64,000 nt of DNA from Molanna angustata. Taxonomy: Eukaryota; Arthropoda; Insecta; Trichoptera; Molannidae. Positions within the stretch are counted from its first letter, which is position 1. Each line of letters starts with the position of its first letter. Of the stretch, positions 11,473 through 23,239 are shown one piece after another. Position numbers and translations under genes: made by a program. The DNA lies in NCBI GenBank assembly GCA_963576475.1, contig OY754986.1, positions 6,507,174-6,571,173 of the forward strand. Direction: 5' to 3'. The notes beneath the pieces are model-generated. The model was not told where the DNA came from. It searched no databases and saw nothing but the letters and a program-made list of their open reading frames with translations.

Positions 11473-11736
11473 AAATTAAAATATAATATCGGAAATGAAA
11501 TAAAATACCAAATTGTGGTCACCCTTCGCAAAGTTTTTTTCGCGTTGTAACGAAATCGGATAAAGATTTAATTAACGCCTGATATTATGCAACATGTATA
11601 GCAGTCACAATTTAAGTTCAGAAAAACAAAATTGTTCAATTTTATCAAAATATAAAATGAATTAATCTTGAAATAGTTTTTAAATGCTAAACAATCCAGT
11701 TTATTGATATATTTATTTACTTCACGTACCTAAATT
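11473..11736. other. Unassigned
   Basis: AT-rich, no recognised feature. Confidence 0.4.
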
Positions 11737-12112
11737 ATGTGGTGCTGGAGGCGTATGCTGCGCATCCCATGGACAGCCAGAAGAACCAATGTGTCAATTT
11801 TAGACGAGCTAAGGATTGAGGATCGTCTATCGACGATATGTTACAGACGTATCCTTCAATTCTTTGGACACATTGCCAGAAGAAACCCAGACTGCCTCGA
11901 GAAGCTTGTTGTGATGGGCAGCGTGGAGGGACGGAGATCTCGTGGTCGCTCACCGACCAGATGGAGCGATTTGGTTAAGTCCACAATGGGGTCTTCGGTG
12001 ACTGGTGCTCTGCGTTCAGCCCAAAACAGATTGGCATGGAGGCGGGCCATACGTGTGGCGACAGACTTCAGCCGCTATCCTCAGTTATGAGGAAAAGGAC
12101 GATTGAATGAAC
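11737..12112 (+). pseudogene. RTE-type LINE, C-terminal domain
   Basis: A frame of 117 residues is intact to its stop at 12088-12090. Features are CWRRMLRIPWTARRTN, then FFGHIARRN, GRRSRGRSPTRWSDL and WRRAI. This is the region C-terminal to the reverse transcriptase in RTE-like elements, with the usual FGH(I) and GRxxxRW motifs. All catalytic parts are missing through 5' truncation. A LINE-X tail in the opposite orientation follows directly. Confidence 0.8.
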
Positions 12113-12192
12113 CTAAATTATAATGTGTATAATGGCGGGATTATTTCCATAAGACAATTTCTTCCAACCAAATAAAGCTACATGAAGCCATA
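12113..12192 (-). mobile_element. LINE-X 3' end, short
   Basis: The minus strand shows atttggttggaagaaattg, then ttatggaaataatcccgcc, matching the terminal signature of LINE-X (compare 42050-42118). Confidence 0.65.
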
Positions 12193-12799
12193 AATAGTAT
12201 ATAGGTAGGTACCTACATAAAATTTATAGACTATTTTAGATGACAATTAAAACAAAAAAAAAATTAAAAATATTCATAGCAAGACAGGATTTGGAAATTA
12301 CAAGGAGAGATTTTATTCGCGATATGAAAATTCGAATATTTCAGAGCACTTACTGGTCGGAAAAGTATTAAAAAATCGATTGCCAAATTTCAGTACAGAC
12401 AGACAATAATTGGTGAAGTTTTGACGATGTAGTAAAAAATGCATTTTCAATACACTAAGGCTGTGGTTGGTTCAACACAAATATTGGTAACAAGATAGTT
12501 AAAATACTTTGATTTCATAAAATTGTTCACACTTGTGTCGTTTGACGGCATTAGATTTCAATGAAATAACCAAAGGATCAAACAATATAATGAAATAAAA
12601 AAAATAACTATTCTTATACATTAATCATTATTCGAGAAACACAGACAGCAACTTTATAATAACTAAATAACGCCCTTAAAACATAACTTGTTCTAAATAA
12701 ACATCTCGCTGGGTTAATCGTAACATTCTAAACTTTTATCCCATTAAAACAAAAGTACCTACACTTTGTTGTTGATGATTGTTTTTGGAAACCACTTAC
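12193..12799. other. Unassigned
   Basis: AT-rich, with a taggtaggtacctacataa palindrome near 12203. No recognised feature. Confidence 0.4.
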
Positions 12800-12924
12800 C
12801 GTTGTTGCGTTGATATTGACCGCGTAACGGATAGGGTTGGATGTCACGTTGGCTTGTGAATAAGTAAACAAATTCATAATATCCTCAAAACTATCGGATC
12901 CAGAATCAAAAACTCCTTCTAATC
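12800..12924 (-). CDS. Candidate host internal exon, 125 nt
   Basis: Read on the minus strand, a pyrimidine-rich stretch ending ccaag (AG at 12925-12926) is followed by 125 nt of open sequence and a strong donor GTAAGT (12794-12799). The frame is phase 1 at the start and phase 0 at the end (2 + 41 codons). The product includes GVFDSGSDSFEDIMN, ending IRYAVNINATT. It has two N-glycosylation sequons (NVT, NAT), which hints at an extracellular or luminal segment. Codon use is balanced and unlike the flanking AT-rich DNA. An in-frame stop lies just upstream of the acceptor, as expected for an intron. The family is not recognised. An alternative reading is a first exon starting at the internal ATG (12875-12877). 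Confidence 0.45.
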
Positions 12925-14155
12925 CTTGGTATTAAGGAAGGACTAAGTGTGCCGTTATCCTTCTGACCTCCGCCATACCCTCGAAATAGGTTTCTAGTTT
13001 CAAAGCTGTTTTATGATTATCTTCAAAAACAAGTCCCGTTTGCTTGGTATGTATGAAGCGTACGCTGAACCCACTACGACTTGAAATTCCTTACGTACTA
13101 TTTTAACTAGGTACCTTCATACAAATACAAGTATCTTATATATTTTCATTTGCCTTTCTTCGAGATTAGTTTCTGTATTATCAAACAGTGACATCCGTTT
13201 TAGATGGTGTTTTTCATCATATTTAGTGTATAATATACAATTTTCATGTATATTAACAGTCTTATTCATAATAACTTACGTTAGGTTTAAAACAGTGTAT
13301 AACAACAGTACTGAAAATTTCTATTCAAAATAACATTTATAAGGAAATAATGCTATATAACGGCTACATTATGCCTATATAAGATAAACACGGTCCTAGG
13401 TTGTTTCAACAGGAATATGAGAAAAGTATAGGGAACGAACATTTCCGATAAATCCCGAATATGGTCGCATTTCATGTCAATTATTTTTGACATTTTTGAA
13501 GGGACGTGAAAATTTGTTTTCTATTTCATTTCACAAATTAATAAAACAACAGATAATTATAAATACGATCAAATGTATTGTTCGCGTCTTAATATGACGT
13601 AAACGAATTACAAAAAAATATTTGTCATAACCACTGACAGATCATTTGATAAGGCTATATTAATTTAAGCTATCCTACTAGGTTTCATCATTGCTCCAGT
13701 TTTCGATACAGTTTATCATATAAATATCTAAATAATGATATTTACGAAATAAAAGATGAAAATAAAGCCCAAACACTATAAGAAACGTCGTATTTTTGTT
13801 TTCAAAGCATCGACTGACATCGACAAATGTCAAATCACCGGAGAAACATGAATGAATTGCAACGTTGTCAGATCCAACAGTGACATAGCAACAATATTGT
13901 TATATTGGTATATAAATGTTATTATGACTAGTCAATAATAAAAGTGCTTATACTGTGTTTTAGCTATATAATGTTTTTATCACAGTATGATGAAATATTA
14001 TGAATTAGACTGTAATTATGAATTAGAACGATTTTAAGCTTAATACTGTGGTGTATTGATATTTAAAAAATATGAACAATATAATCTTTAAACTTATTTT
14101 ATTTCCAAACCAGTTTTAAATAAACAATAACTAATATTTATATTTAACTATACTC
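12925..14155. other. Unassigned, possible intron or intergenic
   Basis: No open frames of note. 12930-13090 is moderately GC-richer than the rest, but no second exon could be defined. Confidence 0.4.
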
Positions 14156-14300
14156 AACACCAGCCCTTGGCACATAAGGGCCCGCCGAGTGCCGAATTAG
14201 AGCGGTCCGCGAGCAATATGCGTCAAATATCGTCAAAAATATTTAATCTGAAAAAAAATCTATAAAACTCGCCATTTCATTCGCATACTATATATCTATT
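14156..14300 (+). mobile_element. hAT-like element end, diverged
   Basis: cagcccttggcacataaggg, then cgcgagcaatatgcgt and an aactcgccatttcattcgcat-like segment, align with the better copy at 25612-25760, whose start cagacctgggaaaaatgcgg resembles terminal repeats of hAT elements. No transposase and no second terminus were found. Confidence 0.35.
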
Positions 14301-14329
14301 TAAAAAAGCAGATAACAAGACTGAAAATT

Positions 14330-14745
14330 TCTCGCTGCGCGGAGTTTTTTTTACTTTAATTCGTTGAAATAAATACAAGAAACCTGACATTTTCTCGCTG
14401 CGTGGTTATTTTTATTTTTGATTTATCGAAATAAACACAATAAACCTGGTGGCAAGCCTGGTCAGTACGCGGAATCAAATTCTGCCGGTTGACTATACTT
14501 ACCCCCCGGATTAAAATTTTCTCGCTGCGCGAACATTGTTTTATTTATAGAAATAAACACAAGATTCCTGACTAATATTCTCGCAGCGCGGACATTATTT
14601 TGATTTATCGAAGTAAACATAAGAATCCTTACTAATTATCTCGCTGCGCAGACATTTTTTGCTTTGATTTATCGATGTGAACACCAGAAACTTGATATTT
14701 TCTCCTGCGCAGACTTTGTTCGCCAGTACTTCGGTTTAACGAAGA
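14330..14745. repeat. 60-63-bp tandem repeat, six units, split by a MITE
   Basis: Units begin ctcgctgcgcgga and continue tttgatttatcgaaataaac, cacaagaaacctgac. Unit starts are at about 14331, 14394, 14521, 14580, 14640 and 14702. The 127-bp gap between the second and third starts is explained by the inserted MITE. Similarity between units is moderate, so the array is old. Confidence 0.8.
14448..14510. mobile_element. About 63-bp MITE-like insertion
   Basis: Imperfect inverted termini: ggcaagcctggtcagtacgc on the left, and the reverse complement of gccggttgactatacttacc on the right. The same terminal sequence (ggtcaaccggcggaatt) begins the larger element at 30660-30835. Confidence 0.55.
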
Positions 14746-14845
14746 CAGCCGAAATGTCTAGGGTATACTTGTGTACTCATTTTTAATACCACAAAAACAC
14801 ATTCAGTGGTTTGATTATATTTAAATCGTGAATAAAGAACTTATG

Positions 14846-15240
14846 TCAAAGAAAGATTGCAATGAAGAATGAGGAGGTACAAAAGTTAGGGGTTGGCCAA
14901 GAAAACATTGTCAAGGCCATGTGAACAATATTCTGAAAGAAGGAAACTTTAGGGGCCGCCCAAGGAAGGGATGGCACGTCCATGTGAACGGTATTTTGAA
15001 AGACGGAAATGTTAGAAGCGTGAACAACAGACGAACATGTATAAGACGATGTATGAATGTTGACGAGGCGATGAATGTATGTCAAGATAGAAGTGGCGTT
15101 CGGTTCTCTCTGCCTAACCCGTGAGGAACACGGCGTGTAGGTATGTATGTATGTAGGAAACTTCAGAAGTGTAAATAACAGACTAGCATGTATGAAAATA
15201 TACATGAATGTGAGTGAGGCGATTAATTTATTCAAAAACT
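14846..15240 (+). pseudogene. LINE-Z C-terminal relic with internal duplications
   Basis: Encodes the end of the LINE-Z protein: RGRPRKGWHVHVNGILKDGN, then NVDEAMNVCQ. The intact reference is at 39282-39821. The GRPRK...ILK segment occurs twice in a row (the first copy, from about 14888, is diverged), and a third piece (gtaggaaacttcagaagtgt) repeats the region after it at 15152-15230. The end is the family 3' terminus cgttcggttctctctgcc. No reverse transcriptase domain remains. Confidence 0.7.
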
Positions 15241-15703
15241 GTGAAATTATCGATTAATCCAAAGACTTATTTTCTTGATTTTTGGGAGATTAGATTTTAA
15301 TTAAACATTGATTTAAAACAATCACCTACTTTAAAATTTATAAAATACGATTTTAAAAGATTAATAGTATCGGATACAAGATTAAGATTAAGCTGTTATT
15401 TATAGGAGGTCTATTTCTAGAATTCTTGTTTTTAGTTTTTATTTCATAAAGACAATTTTTTATTGTTCTCCTTTTAAAATATTAATTATTCACATTTAAT
15501 CAATCAGCTTAGAAATAAAAGCCAAATAATTAAATATATACAATTTTCAGATAGGGGACATCTGTCTTAAAATTCACTTTTTTCTTTGACAACAAGTCTA
15601 TTAAAATAAACAACAAATGGTTCTGAACAATACTAATATAACTATCATATTAATGACAACTTCTATAAATGTCAGGTTTTCATTTTTAACCAATTAATTA
15701 ATA
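15241..15703. other. Unassigned
   Basis: AT-rich, no recognised feature. Confidence 0.4.
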
Positions 15704-15997
15704 CTAGTGATCGCCCAGTGGTCAAAATTCGACCGTAATTCATTAAAAAGAATACTTAGAATTAATATTATTAAATTTTGAATTTTAATGAGGTTTTTTT
15801 GCCAAAGCCATTGCGTACACCTATATTTTTTTTTTAATTTCAATCTATTACGGCACCTGCGAGCGTGTGCTTACAAATATTTCATTATTTCGTGTTATTT
15901 GCTTTAATTCTCTGCAATACCTATGAAATTTATAAATTAATATAGATAGTGAACCCCCGGCAAACTTCGTATAGCCTGTATAATTAAATATGGTCCT

Positions 15998-16285
15998 TCA
16001 TTACCACCCGTCACTTCAGACTCTTCAGTACCTCCCGTCCCTTCAGTACCACCCGTCCCTTCAGTGCCTCCCGTCCCTTCAGTACCACCCGTCCCTTCAG
16101 TACCTCCCGTCCCTTCAGTACCACCCGTCTCTTCAGTACCTCCCGTCCCTTCATTACCTCCCGTCCCTTCAGTACCTCCCGTCCCTTCAGTACCTCCCGT
16201 CCCTACAGTACTTCCCGTCCCTTCAGTACCTCCCGTCCCTTCAGTACCTCCCGTCCCTTCAGTACCTCCCGTCCCTTCAGTAAGT
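15998..16285. repeat. 18-bp minisatellite, about 16 units
   Basis: Units of cttcagtacctcccgtcc with a few substitutions. The array is open in two frames as hexapeptide repeats (YLPSLQ or SVPPVP), purely because 18 is a multiple of 3. No gene is implied. Confidence 0.9.
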
Positions 16286-16289
16286 TAAG

Positions 16290-16640
16290 AAGATGAAGAA
16301 TATGAAGAAGAAGATAAAAGATTAAATCCAGAAACCTGCGAAGAGAGAGAGAAAATTGAACCTTCTCCCGGGATAGTCCACCTTCATAGGTAAATTGACC
16401 TAATACCCGATGAAGAAGAAGAAAAAATTCTTTTTAATCTAGAAACCATCCCGGGCATACGCTCAATAATTCATCAAAGTTTAATTGCAATCGGATGAAC
16501 GGTTCCCAGGATAGTCCACCTACATTGGTAAAGTGACCCGATGAAGAAGAAGAAGATAAATTCTTTTGATCCAGAAACCATACCTGGTATACTCTCGACA
16601 ATTCACCAAAGGTTCATAGAAATCGTATGAACGGTTTAGG
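16290..16640 (+). repeat. RTE-derived repeats inside the Helitron-like element
   Basis: Two to three degenerate copies of the segment described at 9009-9415, here on the plus strand (aaatccagaaacctgcgaag, ccttcataggtaaattgacc, gatgaagaagaagaa). Confidence 0.55.
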
Positions 16641-17390
16641 AGCGCATTCAACACATGCATATATGGGTACATAGGTACATACAAACATTCAAATTGATAA
16701 TATAGATATCATGTTTTCATCAAGGAATACAGTTTTCTCTTCATGTATTGCAAGTCAATTTTATAAATGAAATTATTGTGTAAGTACCTACCATTTATAT
16801 TGTTTCACACTAGGTAGGTATACATATATGTATTTTCCTTTAAAATGTTCTTACCTATATTTGAATTTAAACAACTGCGCCGTAAGTACCACACTGACAT
16901 TTCAAATGGAACATAGATCATGAAATAAAAATAATGAATACTTCACTGTATTCTACCTTGGTTATTTGTATATTTTGGACACACTTCTCATACTACGCGG
17001 GTATATTAAAGTTACGTTTCCCCTCTCTTTACCGATCTATGGAACACAATAAATTGTTTGATGTGAAATATTTTTTATTTGATTTAATTTATTTACAACG
17101 CATATTATGTATTAATATTACTTTTCTGCAGTCCTCCTCCATATAAACTTTAAGTATGCCAAACCTCAAACTCCTCCGTGCGCCCATTTATCCAGAAATT
17201 GTACTTAACGTTTTAGCTTCTCGTATTAATATATATAGAGATTTATATTACAAAAACAGAAGTGTAGGTATGGCGTTCTATCTTCTCTGCCAACACGAAT
17301 TACATGGATTTTATAGTATGTAGGTATGTGTACAAGTATGTATGCGCACTGCACAGTTCACATGATCGTTCAAGTCAATTGCCGATAGAT

Positions 17391-17575
17391 GGGTCGGTGG
17401 CAGAGCGGTTAGCGCGCTGGGCTAGTACTCCAGTGGTCGCGAGTTCGAATCCTGCCTTGACCGATTTCGTTCACCTAAGCACAAGCATTTATTTGCTTAT
17501 TTTAGGGAATGTAGGAAGATGTATATGTACTTGTTTAATAAGGACATATTCATTAAAAAAAAAAAAAAAAAAACT
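17391..17575 (+). mobile_element. SINE-B
   Basis: tRNA-like head with A-box ggcagagcggttagcgc and B-box gagttcgaatcctg, then a short body (ttcacctaagcacaagcat, aataaggacatattcatt) and an A-tail of about 18. The T-stem does not pair well, which argues against a functional tRNA gene. A second copy lies on the minus strand at 52068-52226. Confidence 0.75.
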
Positions 17576-18184
17576 ATAACCCGACCACCATTACATACCC
17601 AAGCGTAGTTTGAGAAATATTTTCACTCAATATTAAATTGTTTTTTCAATAACAAGTCCTCAGAGAAAATGAATTTTATAATAGCAAACTACAGACAGTA
17701 GTAATAATTAGAAAAAAAATCAAAAGGAGAAAAAATATTTTTATTTCAAGCATTTATCGACGTTGGCTACTGTTTTTGTCAGTTCATTTTTTGCTTCGAC
17801 ATCCATATTGATTTTCAAATAACGAACGAGAAATAATAGTAGGTATCCAATTTAGTAAATATGTCTCCGTGTATGTCCGATGTAATAATTTCCTAATTTT
17901 TGACGGTGTTTTTAATGATTGTTAAAAGGAGTGGGTTGTGGCAAACTAAAGGTCCAATCGACTTTATATTAACATCATATATTATGTGCAAACTGCATGG
18001 ACCAAGAGCTGATTAGATTTCCATAGATATCCGTTAAATTCTTCTGTATGATTTCATTTGTCCAAATTTTCAAAATGCTCTCACTATCTGGAAAATCGAG
18101 GTTTTTTATACAGTTTTAATTTTGAAACAACAAAAATACACTCATTAAAAATGCATTCAAGGATTGTCAAAATTTAAATTGATT
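17576..18184. other. Unassigned
   Basis: No recognised feature. Confidence 0.4.
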
Positions 18185-18415
18185 GTCGGCCTTCGGTTGG
18201 TTGGATACCTGACTGCTGATCCAAGGGTCCCGGGTTCGATTCCCGGTGGAGACACAGTTTTTAAAAATTGTGTTTTCAGTCTGGATCTGTGAGACGATTA
18301 ATATCGTAAGTCTCCAGAATGTGGCAACTTGTTATTGGGTGCGTGGTAAATAATTATTTGACATAGCACCTGTTAGTTGCCCGAGATGCTACATTAAATA
18401 AATAAATAAAAAAAA
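18185..18415 (+). mobile_element. SINE-A, good copy with A-box deletion
   Basis: Closely matches the copy at 10996-11226 over body and tail. About 7 nt of the A-box (tagctca) are deleted. The T-arm is perfect (cccgggttcgattcccgg). Ends in a TAAA tail. Confidence 0.85.
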
Positions 18416-18569
18416 TGAATGGTTAGCCATATCTATGTGAAATAAATTTCAAATTTGTATGAAAAATGTATATAACAGAAGTAAAATATTGCTTCTGTAT
18501 GGGAAAATTGAGTGATTAACTTCTTATTGATATTGTATGTGTCTCTATAGACAAGTGTATTTTTTACTC

Positions 18570-18690
18570 TTCATTTCTATCTTCCTCAAGGGTTAGGCAG
18601 TGAGAACCGAACACCGTATTCTTCTATCTTGACACATACATCGCCTCATCAACATTGATACACTGTATCATGCTTGCTCATCTTGCTAGT
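18570..18690 (-). mobile_element. LINE-Z 3' end
   Basis: Minus strand: gatgaggcgatgtatgtgtc, then cggtgttcggttctcactgc and cctaacccttgagg, matching the end of LINE-Z at 39720-39830. Confidence 0.65.
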
Positions 18691-19437
18691 AATGCAATTT
18701 TACTTAAAATTTCTCAGCAGGTTTAATGTAGAAAATATATACAATGAGTTTCGTGACACTGTTTTTGTGTGTATGGTGTATTGTAAAAACATTTTTTCCT
18801 CTGGGAATCTTATATTTGTTTAAGAATCTAATAGAAATATATGTACTTCATAAAAATGCATTTAGAGATTGTCAACCTTTAAAGAAGAAGAATGAACGCT
18901 TGCTTTGGTGTGGGGAGTTTAGTGTTGGCCACAACTCATTCGTTTTTTAATAAATAACAATTTGGTTTAAAAAAAAATAATAATAATCAAGGACGATCCA
19001 AATGAAATTCGTCGACTTTTCCGGTACTTATAATTTTAATTAAAATATTTCAGATTGTTAAAAAATGCCAAATTAATCAATTGAATATTTAAATTAAAAT
19101 AATATCCTCGCTTAAAATGTAAGGGTTTACAATTGGAGTGTTTAAAGTGCCTACTGAGCGAGAATATTAACTCTATTCAAGATGGGGCCGATTGACATTT
19201 CATTAATTTTGATCAAAGTTTAGCTTAATTATTATTATTATTATTTCCACCCCATACCGGGAGAGAAATCTCTTCATCCAAATCATCGTATATTTTAATT
19301 GCAAGTAACAATTTAACGAACAAATCCAATTTATTTATATCTTTAATTACCTGTTCCAATTTATTTTTAAAGTGGGATTCAATGTCCTTAAAATCAATAA
19401 CCGTCTTCAGTTCGATTGAGTAGCTAAATTAACGATT
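18691..19437. other. Unassigned
   Basis: AT-rich. Contains a short open frame at 18744-18950 without recognisable content. Confidence 0.4.
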
Positions 19438-19575
19438 ATTGTTTTTACTCCTCACTACCCCAAGAGGGGGGAGGAACGCATTCGTAATTAATTTGTAAGT
19501 TTATTTTTTTATTACAGATTATCAAATAGCATCATGATATGATTTTATTCTGAAAGTTTCATCACAATGTTTCAT
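19438..19575 (-). repeat. Interspersed repeat, inverted relative to 21805-21960
   Basis: tttactcctcactaccccaa and tctgaaagtttcatcacaa are the reverse complement of sequences at 21805-21960. Class unknown. Confidence 0.5.
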
Positions 19576-19616
19576 CGCAACATATGTATATTGGAGGAAT
19601 GCAGCGTCCGTGCATA

Positions 19617-19718
19617 TGAGGGCCCAAAGACGGATATTTGCGACCTGACGCCTGTATTTGTGGACTGACCCAGGGCTCTCGACCTGAATATATTATCATA
19701 TTTTGTTTTATATTTATA
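19617..19718 (+). mobile_element. LINE 3' end, left half (split by insertion)
   Basis: aaagacggatatttgcgacc through ctcgacctgaat aligns with the uninterrupted copy at 28336-28495. The match stops near 19718 and resumes at about 20735. Confidence 0.65.
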
Positions 19719-20735
<1,017 letters not shown>

Positions 20736-20820
20736 TTTATTTAATTGTGTATTTGTTAATTCGATTTTAATGTAAGTATTGTAAATTCACTATGTCATAC
20801 GACAAATAAATAATAATCAA
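20736..20820 (+). mobile_element. LINE 3' end, right half
   Basis: ttaattgtgtatttgttaat through gtcatacgacaaataaataa continues the element begun at 19617-19718. The uninterrupted sequence is at 28400-28495. Confidence 0.65.
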
Positions 20821-21804
20821 AATGAAAGTTTCATCACAGATTCTTTTCTATTGGTTAGAAAACAAGTCAAAAAATAGGGTCTATTAAAATTTCCTAATTT
20901 AAATTATAAAATGAACAAAATGAACAAAATCGATACCATGGAACTCAACATTGTTAAGAAACTCGCGGAGGTAAAAAAACTTACATCCCGCCCCAGAAGA
21001 AATGGACTCTCTAAGTCTACCACATGCAGAGTTCTCCGCCTTTAAAGAAGAAACAATATCACCACTAAAAGAGGTAAGAGAGTCTTTTTGGTTATTCATT
21101 CGGTTATTTTCAATTTTTGCAAATTTGTGTATCTTATACTTGCTAAGACTAGCTAGTTGATTTTGAAATGTATCTGATAAGTACTTCTCATTTTTATCTG
21201 TCAAACATTAAAGTGTCTCCATGATCATCAAAGTGACCACAAGCTCAGGAAACTTAGAATTTTATATTTTTATTTTCCAATTGCTGAAAAAGCACATCAC
21301 TTTCGTAAAAAAAAAATTTTGAAATAAAAAATAATTTAAAAAACTCACTTCACGAAAAAGGCGAAAATTTTCATATGATGTATAATTAATGGTTGGGTTG
21401 GGGTCAACGCTAAACTCCTCACTAACAAGTCATTTTATAAAGTATTCAAATTTTGTATGATAAAAAATCAGCATTTTCATGAAATGAATTGGTTAGATTA
21501 TTAGTTATTTAAATATTTTATTATAATAACTTGATAATTATTTAATGCCATTTTATGGAGGTGATGAGCCTTTTTACCAATTTGAAAATAAAAATATCAA
21601 ATTTTTAGTTTCCTGAGCTTGGGGTCCCTCGAAATATTTGATAGTTAAAAAAAATTAAAAGCACTACCCAGATATCCTTCAAAATCTAAGTGAGTATCAG
21701 ATATACAAATTTGCAAAATTAGATGGTATTTTTGTCAATAATCGATAAAGTAAAATAAATACGCCGTAGGTAGGTACATATCACACAGCACACAGGACAT
21801 AGCA
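20821..21804. other. Unassigned
   Basis: AT-rich. The minus strand is open for about 100 codons at 20899-21204, without a recognisable domain or start context. Confidence 0.35.
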
Positions 21805-21960
21805 CACACACACATTGTGATGAAACTTTCAGAATACAATCTCGGCATGCTACTTGTTGATAATCTGCAATAAAAGAAATAGCCTTAAAAATTGCGAAAT
21901 CATAACTCCCCACTATATCCCCTTGGGTTAGTGAGGAGTAAAAACAAACAGAATACAGAT
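21805..21960 (+). repeat. Interspersed repeat, partner of 19438-19575
   Basis: acattgtgatgaaactttca and ccttgggttagtgaggagta match the reverse complement of 19438-19575. Preceded by short CA-rich simple sequence. Confidence 0.5.
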
Positions 21961-22029
21961 GATTGATGCGCACCTCAAGGATCGATAGTCTCCAATGAAA
22001 TATGATGGAGAAAGAGAGAGAGAGAGAGT

Positions 22030-22290
22030 TACTGACCTCTGTCAAGAGACGCAAGGCCGCATATTTTGGCCACATATACCGTGGTGATAGGTATGCCTCT
22101 CAACAACTAACAGTGGAGGGAAGGTTACAGGGAAGACGGAGTATGGGGAGTAAAAGAATATCGTGACTATAAAGTCTCATTTTGTGGTTCGGGACTCCGA
22201 ATACGGCGTCACTAGTTAGATTGGTGTAGGATCGGGATGAGTTTGATGTGATGGTCGCCAACCTCCGGCACAAAAAGAAGAAGAAGAAAA
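22030..22290 (+). pseudogene. RTE-type LINE, C-terminal relic
   Basis: Translation gives LTSVKRRKAAYFGHIYRGD, then LTVEGRLQGRR and, after stops, DRDEFDVMVANLRHKK, the order seen at the C-terminus of RTE-like proteins. Stops interrupt it. A GAAGAAGAA-type tail follows at about 22275-22300, preceded by a GA-rich run at 22012-22028. Confidence 0.65.
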
Positions 22291-22670
22291 AAAAAACATC
22301 TCGAAATTTAGATTATCGCCTTTGCCATGTAGAATACCACCTGTGCCCTATGGAATATCGACTGTGGTATCTGGTATCTCTCTATTTATTATAGAGCAAA
22401 ACCTTTCTTCTTCAAGATGTGGGAGATCAAATTCAATATACTCATGCTTACTATTGTTTGCAAAACACTTTTCATTAATATTCAATACAAGATTAATATG
22501 TATATAGTCAACTTAGGCAATTAACAAGGTTTACTATACGAGGTCTGTTCTAGAATAAGGCCATTCATTATTTTCACATTCAAGTTAAACTTTTTACCGT
22601 TCCAAAAAATCTTTTAATTAAATTTTCTTATGTCTAAAAATATATACTTTTTTTATATTGAAACACAAAT
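22291..22670. other. Unassigned
   Basis: No recognised feature. Confidence 0.4.
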
Positions 22671-22674
22671 CAAT

Positions 22675-23072
22675 ATTTAATTACTGACATCTATCTTGCT
22701 GGATACATTTGAAAGGAGAGTGCTTCGGAAAATACTGGGACCCGTGAATAATGGAGAAGCTTGGAGAATAAGGTATAATGATGAAATATACAGCATCTTT
22801 AAGACTCCTAGGCTCTCTTAACATGCTAGAATGAGCAGGCTGAGATGGGCTGGGCATGTACAGAGAATTCCGTCATCACGGGCACCCAAGAGGATCCTTG
22901 AGGGACATCCGGGTGGCTGCGACGGGAGGATTAGGTGAAAAAGGATGCAGAACAATCACTGCAAGTAGCATACTGGAGGACAGCAACAGGAGACAGGAGG
23001 AGTTGGAGGCGAGGATTGATGGAGGCTAAGGCTCGATATGGGCTGTAGAGCCATTGGAAGAAGAAGAAGAAG
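22675..23072 (+). pseudogene. RTE-type LINE, C-terminal relic
   Basis: Translation: LDTFERRVLRKILGPVNNGE, WRIRYNDEIY, then MSRLRWAGHVQRIP and KRILEGHPGG. Stops and frame changes interrupt it. Ends with a GAAGAAGAAGAAGA tail at 23057-23071. Same class as the relic at 6000-6612, but with a different tail repeat. Confidence 0.75.
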
Positions 23073-23239
23073 ACATATATATCTTAATAGCCTTGATGGT
23101 TCTGAATCTAACTTAGAATAATATTATCAATTGTACATATATATCACTTTTCATTTCTTTCATAGTAAAATGTTTTTAATTTAATAATTGATTAAATATT
23201 CTCATATTTTACACATAATCGCCTCTCTAACATCTGATA

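Larger units (their letters stand above)
15704..17243 (-). mobile_element. Helitron-like element, copy 2
   Basis: On the minus strand it begins TCTCTATATATATTAATACG and ends gggcgatcaCTAG followed by T (left edge near 15707), matching Helitron TC...CTAG termini. Inside, in this order from its 5' end, are a terminal segment shared with copy 1 (cggaggagtttgaggtttgg), RTE-derived repeats (16290-16640) and an 18-bp minisatellite. No Rep/helicase coding remains. Confidence 0.55.

Noticed and set aside
14716..14770. A further hammerhead-like stretch (acgaagacagccgaaatgtc)
   Set aside because: GAAA and a GUC-like end occur, but there is no stem II and the first core box is wrong.
15990..16288. Two proline- and leucine-rich open frames
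   Set aside because: Product of an 18-bp minisatellite whose period is a multiple of three; no start context or conserved domain.
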